From Corallococcus interemptor (GTDB lineage Bacteria; Myxococcota; Myxococcia; Myxococcales; Myxococcaceae), in contig NZ_RAWM01000053.1 in NCBI RefSeq assembly GCF_003668875.1, positions 1 to 53,133 on the forward strand: 53,133 nucleotides of DNA, written 5' to 3'. Positions 49,558-53,133 of the stretch are shown here, piece after piece. Numbering within the stretch: position 1 is the stretch's first letter; every line of letters begins with the position of its first letter. The translations under genes were made by a program, and so were the position numbers. The notes below the pieces were generated by a model. The model saw only the letters and a list, made by a program, of their open reading frames with translations, was not told the DNA's origin and searched no databases.

Positions 49558-50205
49558 GTGGTGAAGCCGCGCCAGGCGGTCCGGAAGCAGACACGCGCGC
49601 CGCACGAGCGGCGGCATGACACCGCGCTGCTCATCATCGACGTCATCAACGACCTGGAGTTCCCCGGCGGGGAGAACGTCCTGCCCTGGGCGCTGCGCAT
49701 GGTGGAGCGCCTGGGCCCCTTCGCGGACAGGATGCGCAAGGCCGGCGTCCCGGTCATCTACGTCAACGACAACTTCGACCTGTGGCGCAGCAGCTTCACG
49801 GACGTCTACAAGCACTGCACCCGCAAGGACAGCCGGGGCCAGCGCGTCGCCCGGGCGCTCAAACCCCGGCCGGATGACTACTTCATCCTCAAGCCCAAGC
49901 ACTCGGCCTTCTTCGCCACGTCACTGGTGCCCCTCCTGGAGCACCTGGGCACGAAGAAGCTGCTGCTCGCGGGCATCGCCACCAACCTGTGCGTCTTCTT
50001 CAGCGCCCACGACGCGCACATGCACGAGTACAAGATCACCGTGCTCAGTGACTGCTGCTGCGCGGAGAGCGACAAGGACCACGACCTGGCCCTGGATCAG
50101 CTCCAGCGCTTCCTGAGGGTGCGCGTCCGCCGGGGCGACGAGGTTCACCTGGAACCCCGCTCCCGCCGCCGCCCCACCCGCAAGCCCCCGGCTGAAGGGA
50201 AGTGA
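49558..50205 (+). CDS. isochorismatase-like cysteine hydrolase
   Basis: A 215-residue enzyme of the isochorismatase-like superfamily. The catalytic triad is visible: Asp in LLIIDVIND, Lys in FILKPKHSAFF and Cys in ATNLCVFFSAHDA. The nucleophile favours an amidase role (nicotinamidase or carbamoyl-type) over true isochorismatase, which lacks the Cys. The C-terminal tail is basic (RSRRRPTRKPP). GTG 49558 is chosen because AGGAGG is 5 nt upstream; GTG 49552 would lie inside that site. Confidence 0.87.
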   Translation: MVKPRQAVRKQTRAPHERRHDTALLIIDVINDLEFPGGENVLPWALRMVERLGPFADRMRKAGVPVIYVNDNFDLWRSSFTDVYKHCTRKDSRGQRVARALKPRPDDYFILKPKHSAFFATSLVPLLEHLGTKKLLLAGIATNLCVFFSAHDAHMHEYKITVLSDCCCAESDKDHDLALDQLQRFLRVRVRRGDEVHLEPRSRRRPTRKPPAEGK

Positions 50206-50215
50206 CCGGGACGGC

Positions 50216-50758
50216 TCAGACGTCCTTGTCACCGTCGTCGTCGTCGTCGAGGATGTGGCACTTGCCCGCATCCTCGTCGAGCGCCTTGCCGATGAACTCC
50301 TTCACCAGGTCGTCGCCGTTGAAGACCAGGGAGAAGTTGACCTGCTCGCCGCCGACGTCCTCCTTGCGATCCAACTGGAGCTTGCCGCCCAGCGCCGTCG
50401 CGTTCCCGTCGACGTGAGCGCCCGCGGGCACCTTCACGTCGCCGCCGACGGACACCACGTCGCCCTTCACCTTCGCCCCGGGCTCCAGGATGACGCGGCC
50501 CCGGATGGCGGCCACGTCGTTGTCCACCACCGCGCCCTTCTTCACGATGACGTCGCCGTCCACGGCGACCGCGTCCTTGACCTTCTCCCCGGGCTCGATG
50601 ACCAGGTTCGTGCCCTGGACCGCCTTGCTCCCGTCCTTCACGTTGACGCAGATGGTCTTCGCGGGAGCCTTGGCCAGCTTCTTCGCCGGCTCCGCCGCCA
50701 GGGCGGGCACGGCCAACGAACAGGCAAGCACGACGGTGGGCAGCAAGGAGCGGCGCAT
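50216..50758 (-). CDS. secreted bactofilin-like beta-helical protein
   Basis: A 180-residue exported protein. The signal MRRSLLPTVVLACSLAVPALAAEP is clear. The body is built of short repeated strands of the type VKDAVAVDGDVIVKKGAVVDNDVAAIRGRVILEPGAKVKGDVVSVGGDVKV (in parts), as in bactofilin/polymer-forming proteins, which stack into beta-helices. True bactofilins are cytoplasmic, so export is unusual and suggests an adapted role. The acidic tail (ILDDDDDGDKD) may bind cations. It converges on the isochorismatase-like gene with a 10-nt gap. Confidence 0.75.
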   Translation of the reverse strand: MRRSLLPTVVLACSLAVPALAAEPAKKLAKAPAKTICVNVKDGSKAVQGTNLVIEPGEKVKDAVAVDGDVIVKKGAVVDNDVAAIRGRVILEPGAKVKGDVVSVGGDVKVPAGAHVDGNATALGGKLQLDRKEDVGGEQVNFSLVFNGDDLVKEFIGKALDEDAGKCHILDDDDDGDKDV

Positions 50759-50851
50759 GGCGGGGACCTCCGGAACGCGGAAGGGGAGCGGCATGCCCTT
50801 GCTACGGACGGCCGCGTCCCCCATTGCATCCGGTGCCCCCGGCCCGGCCGT

Positions 50852-52909
50852 TCAGCCGAGCACGCCCTTCGCCGCGTCGATGGCCTCGTGCGTCCCCGCG
50901 AGCGCCAGGATGTCGCCCGCGCGCAGCACCTCCTGCGCGCTGGGCACCAGCACGCCCGCGTCGCCCCGGCGGATGGCCAGCACCGTGGCCCCCGTCATGC
51001 CGCGCAGGTTGAGCTCCGCCAGCGTCCGGCCCACCGCCGCGCTGGACTCGCCGAGCGCCACGGACTCCGGTTCCCCAATGCCCGGCAGCATCTGACGCAC
51101 GCCGTGCAGCACGTCCGGTGAGGGCTCGTCCTCGTCGCCCTTGGCGTGGGACTGGGCCGCCAGCGCCTCCACGATGACCTGCGCGCCCGCGCGCATGTGC
51201 CCCTGCAGGTTCGTGGCGCTCTTCCAGAAGGCGAAGCCCAGCGCGCCCAGGGACACCAGCAGCAGCACCGCGCCCGGCACGCCCGGCAGGAACGGCTGGG
51301 TGATGGCCAGCACCGGCACGCCCACCATGAAGACGCTGGCCAGTTGGAGCGCCACCACCAGCACCCTTCGAGGCGCCGCCGCCAGGTCCACCTTGCCGTT
51401 GGCGGCCGTCGGCAGCGCGCCCTCCGCCAGCACCACGCCCAGCCGGCGCCCCATCCGCACGATGCCCACGCAGAAGGGCAGCGCCAGCGCCGTGGCCAGG
51501 CCAATGACGATCCACGGCGTCATCGTCTTGCCCCAGCCCATGCGCTCGTCGATGAACTCCGTCACCTGGGGCAGCAGCAGCGACGTGCCGATGACGATGA
51601 TGGTGATGAACGCCGCGTCCAGCAGCATCAGGAGCGCCATGCGCCGCACGCGCGCGCCCACCGTCTTCTGGCGCGGCGACGTGCGCAGGTTCTCCACCCA
51701 GCTGCCGTACAGCGACGCGAACGTCTGGAGCGGCGCCGGGAGCTTGCGGTCCACCCAGTTGGCGATGGGGCCGGACGCGCGGATGAGCCACGGCGTCGTC
51801 AGCGTGGTGATGGCGGACACGGCCACCGCCACCGGGTAGAGGAACGTGCCCGTGGCCTTCAGGGACAGGCCCAGGCCCGCGATGATGAAGGAGAACTCGC
51901 CAATCTGGGACAGGCTCAGGCCCGCCTGCACGGACGTGCGCGTGCCGTTGCCGGTGAAGAACGCGCCCAGCGACACGCTGATGATCTTCCCGAAGACGAC
52001 CACGCCGGTGAGCACCGCGATGGCCAGCCAGTGCTCGCGGATGAGCGCCGGATCGATGAGCATGCCCACCGACACGAAGAACACCGCGCCGAACAGGTCG
52101 CGCACCGGCTGCACCAGGTGCTCAACCTCCTTGCCCTCGCCGGACTCCGCCACCAGCGAGCCCGCCAGGAACGCGCCCAGCGCCACCGAGTAGCCGAACG
52201 TCTGCGCCAAGAGCGCACCCGCGAAGCAGATGCCCACGCTGGTGACGAGCGTCGTCTCCGGCCGCTGCAGCTTCGTGATGTAGCGCATCAGCCGGGGCAC
52301 GACGAACAGGCCAATGCCGACCAGGCCCACCAGGAACGCGGCCAGCCGGCCCACGGTGATCGCCAGGTCGCCGGCGGACAGGCCGGTGCCGCTGGACACC
52401 GCGGTGAGCATGGCCATCAGCAGGATGCCGATGAGGTCCTCCACGATGAGGATGCCTACGACGATGCCGCGCAGCGCGCCCCGGATGTTCTGCTCGTCGA
52501 ACGCCTTGGCGATGATGGTGGTGCTGGAGATGGCGATGCAGGCGCCGGTGAACAGGCTCTCCAGCATCGTCCAGCCGAACGCGCGGCCGACGACGAAGCC
52601 CAGCCACACCATCACGCTGCACTGGATGACCGCGGTGAGCCCCGCGGTGGGTCCCACCTGGAACAGCCGGCGCAGGCTGAACTCCAGCCCCAGGGAGAAC
52701 ATCAGCAGGATGACGCCCAGCTCCGACAGCGTCTGCACGATGCCCGGGTCCGCCACCAGGGGAATGGGGACGTGCGGCCCGATGATGAAGCCCGCGAGGA
52801 TGTAGCCCAGCACCACCGGCTGGCGCAGGCGCTGGAAGAGGACCGTCGTGACCGCCGCGACACAGAGGACGGTGGCGAGGGCTTGGAGGAAGGCGTGGGC
52901 GTCGTGCAT
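50852..52909 (-). CDS. CPA2-family cation:proton antiporter with RCK_C domain
   Basis: A 685-residue inner-membrane transporter like KefB/YbaL. The opening FQRLRQPVVLGYILAGFIIGPHVP and LMFSLGLEFSLRRLF are CPA2 signatures; about 12 transmembrane helices fill residues 1-390. Several more helices and linkers follow, and a C-terminal RCK_C/TrkA-C domain (about 605-685; VALGESSAAVGRTLAELNLRGMTGATVLAI in parts). No Rossmann NAD-binding RCK_N is evident before it, so regulation differs from KefC. Potassium or sodium exchange for protons is likely; the ion is not decided by sequence. Confidence 0.9.
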   Translation of the reverse strand: MHDAHAFLQALATVLCVAAVTTVLFQRLRQPVVLGYILAGFIIGPHVPIPLVADPGIVQTLSELGVILLMFSLGLEFSLRRLFQVGPTAGLTAVIQCSVMVWLGFVVGRAFGWTMLESLFTGACIAISSTTIIAKAFDEQNIRGALRGIVVGILIVEDLIGILLMAMLTAVSSGTGLSAGDLAITVGRLAAFLVGLVGIGLFVVPRLMRYITKLQRPETTLVTSVGICFAGALLAQTFGYSVALGAFLAGSLVAESGEGKEVEHLVQPVRDLFGAVFFVSVGMLIDPALIREHWLAIAVLTGVVVFGKIISVSLGAFFTGNGTRTSVQAGLSLSQIGEFSFIIAGLGLSLKATGTFLYPVAVAVSAITTLTTPWLIRASGPIANWVDRKLPAPLQTFASLYGSWVENLRTSPRQKTVGARVRRMALLMLLDAAFITIIVIGTSLLLPQVTEFIDERMGWGKTMTPWIVIGLATALALPFCVGIVRMGRRLGVVLAEGALPTAANGKVDLAAAPRRVLVVALQLASVFMVGVPVLAITQPFLPGVPGAVLLLVSLGALGFAFWKSATNLQGHMRAGAQVIVEALAAQSHAKGDEDEPSPDVLHGVRQMLPGIGEPESVALGESSAAVGRTLAELNLRGMTGATVLAIRRGDAGVLVPSAQEVLRAGDILALAGTHEAIDAAKGVLG

Positions 52910-52998
52910 GGGGGGCGCCTCTGGAGGTGATGGGGCTCGCGATTGTCCGGCCCCGCCCGCACCGCGCGGGGCCGGATCCACAGGAAGTTAGGGCGGGC

Positions 52999-53133
52999 TC
53001 AGCCGCATCGCTCGAACGCGATGGCTCCGCCGATGATGAGCAGGCACAGCAGGGCGCTCCACAACAGGCGTGCCCCCTGCCACTGGTCGTGGGTGGCGCC
53101 GCCCTGCTGTGCCTGCTCATCATCGGCGGAGCC
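52999..53133 (-). CDS. small membrane protein, 5' end cut by the window edge
   Basis: Minus-strand frame from the window edge reads hydrophilic SADDEQAQQGGATHDQWQ, then one membrane helix LLWSALLCLLIIGGAIAF and ends ERCG at TGA (52999-53001). It looks like the C-terminus of a tail-anchored or single-pass protein upstream of the antiporter. The residues nearest the edge lie in an inverted repeat that may be an assembly artefact, so the first dozen residues are doubtful. Confidence 0.4.
   Translation of the reverse strand, partial: GSADDEQAQQGGATHDQWQGARLLWSALLCLLIIGGAIAFERCG
53023..53133. repeat. perfect 34-bp inverted repeat ending at the window edge
   Basis: Left arm 53023-53056 (begins GGCTCCGCCGATGATGAG) is the exact reverse complement of right arm 53100-53133, which ends the window; the loop is 43 nt. 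Such a long perfect palindrome inside an apparent coding frame, stopping at the last base, is most easily explained as a fold-back at a contig end. Confidence 0.85.

Noticed and set aside
1-53133. tRNA, rRNA, CRISPR arrays, transposases, integrases or prophage genes
   Set aside because: Looked for by eye on both strands; no cloverleaf-like or repeat-spacer pattern, and no protein with transposase or integrase motifs was found. A covariance-model scan could still find small RNAs.

Overview
The window looks like chromosomal DNA of a myxobacterium, most likely Myxococcaceae (Corallococcus or Myxococcus type). Supporting signs are very high GC with strong third-position G/C bias, a Myxococcus cysteine-rich repeat, long Asp-Ala-Gly-Thr (DAGT) linkers in surface lipoproteins, a MYXO-CTERM-like tail, an Imm52 immunity protein, a double-domain KaiC-like ATPase, and a sequence resembling the M. 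xanthus LexA box in front of dnaE2. I see no tRNA, rRNA, CRISPR array, insertion sequence or phage genes. The last bases form a perfect 34-bp inverted repeat that stops exactly at the window edge, which suggests a contig end.

Layout. 1-5 kb: alpha/beta hydrolase, two paralogous small Cys-rich secreted proteins, and the error-prone polymerase DnaE2/ImuC. 5-13.3 kb: histone-H1-like protein, lipoprotein, two PhyH-type dioxygenases, AidB-like acyl-CoA dehydrogenase, winged-helix/AAA+ ATPase, WbqC-like protein, second alpha/beta hydrolase. 13.4-19 kb: Ig/lamin-tail lipoprotein, exonuclease III, PlsC acyltransferase, and a KaiC-like plus receiver-only response regulator operon.

19.0-38.0 kb is the centrepiece, a beta-glucan utilisation locus. 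It has a lipoprotein, a ROK repressor, a GH16 endoglucanase, an oligopeptide-family (Opp/Dpp) ABC transporter whose second permease is fused to an ATPase, a GH1 beta-glucosidase, a predicted GH-A-clan glycosidase fused to an outer-membrane beta-barrel-like domain, two more lipoproteins, and a giant secreted GH3 with three CBM32-like domains. Most junctions overlap by 4 to 20 nt. My model: GH16 and GH3 cut the polymer outside the cell, the glycosidase-barrel fusion trims and perhaps admits oligosaccharides through the outer membrane, the ABC system carries them across the inner membrane, and GH1 finishes hydrolysis in the cytoplasm. ROK would sense the released sugar. Two copies of a GTATTTCTTCG-N6-GAACGAA element lie in the 387-bp upstream gap and are candidate operators.

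38.0-42.8 kb is accessory: a lower-GC orphan gene between two copies of a terminator-like repeat, an M1-like peptidase, an SRPBCC protein, and an intact Imm52 immunity gene directly behind what looks like a decayed Tox-REase-5-like toxin tail. 42.8-53.1 kb: a tandem pair of sugar-dehydrogenase-like beta-propeller proteins around a PsiE-like gene, then an AraC regulator, an SDR, an isochorismatase-like hydrolase, a secreted bactofilin-like protein and a CPA2 antiporter.
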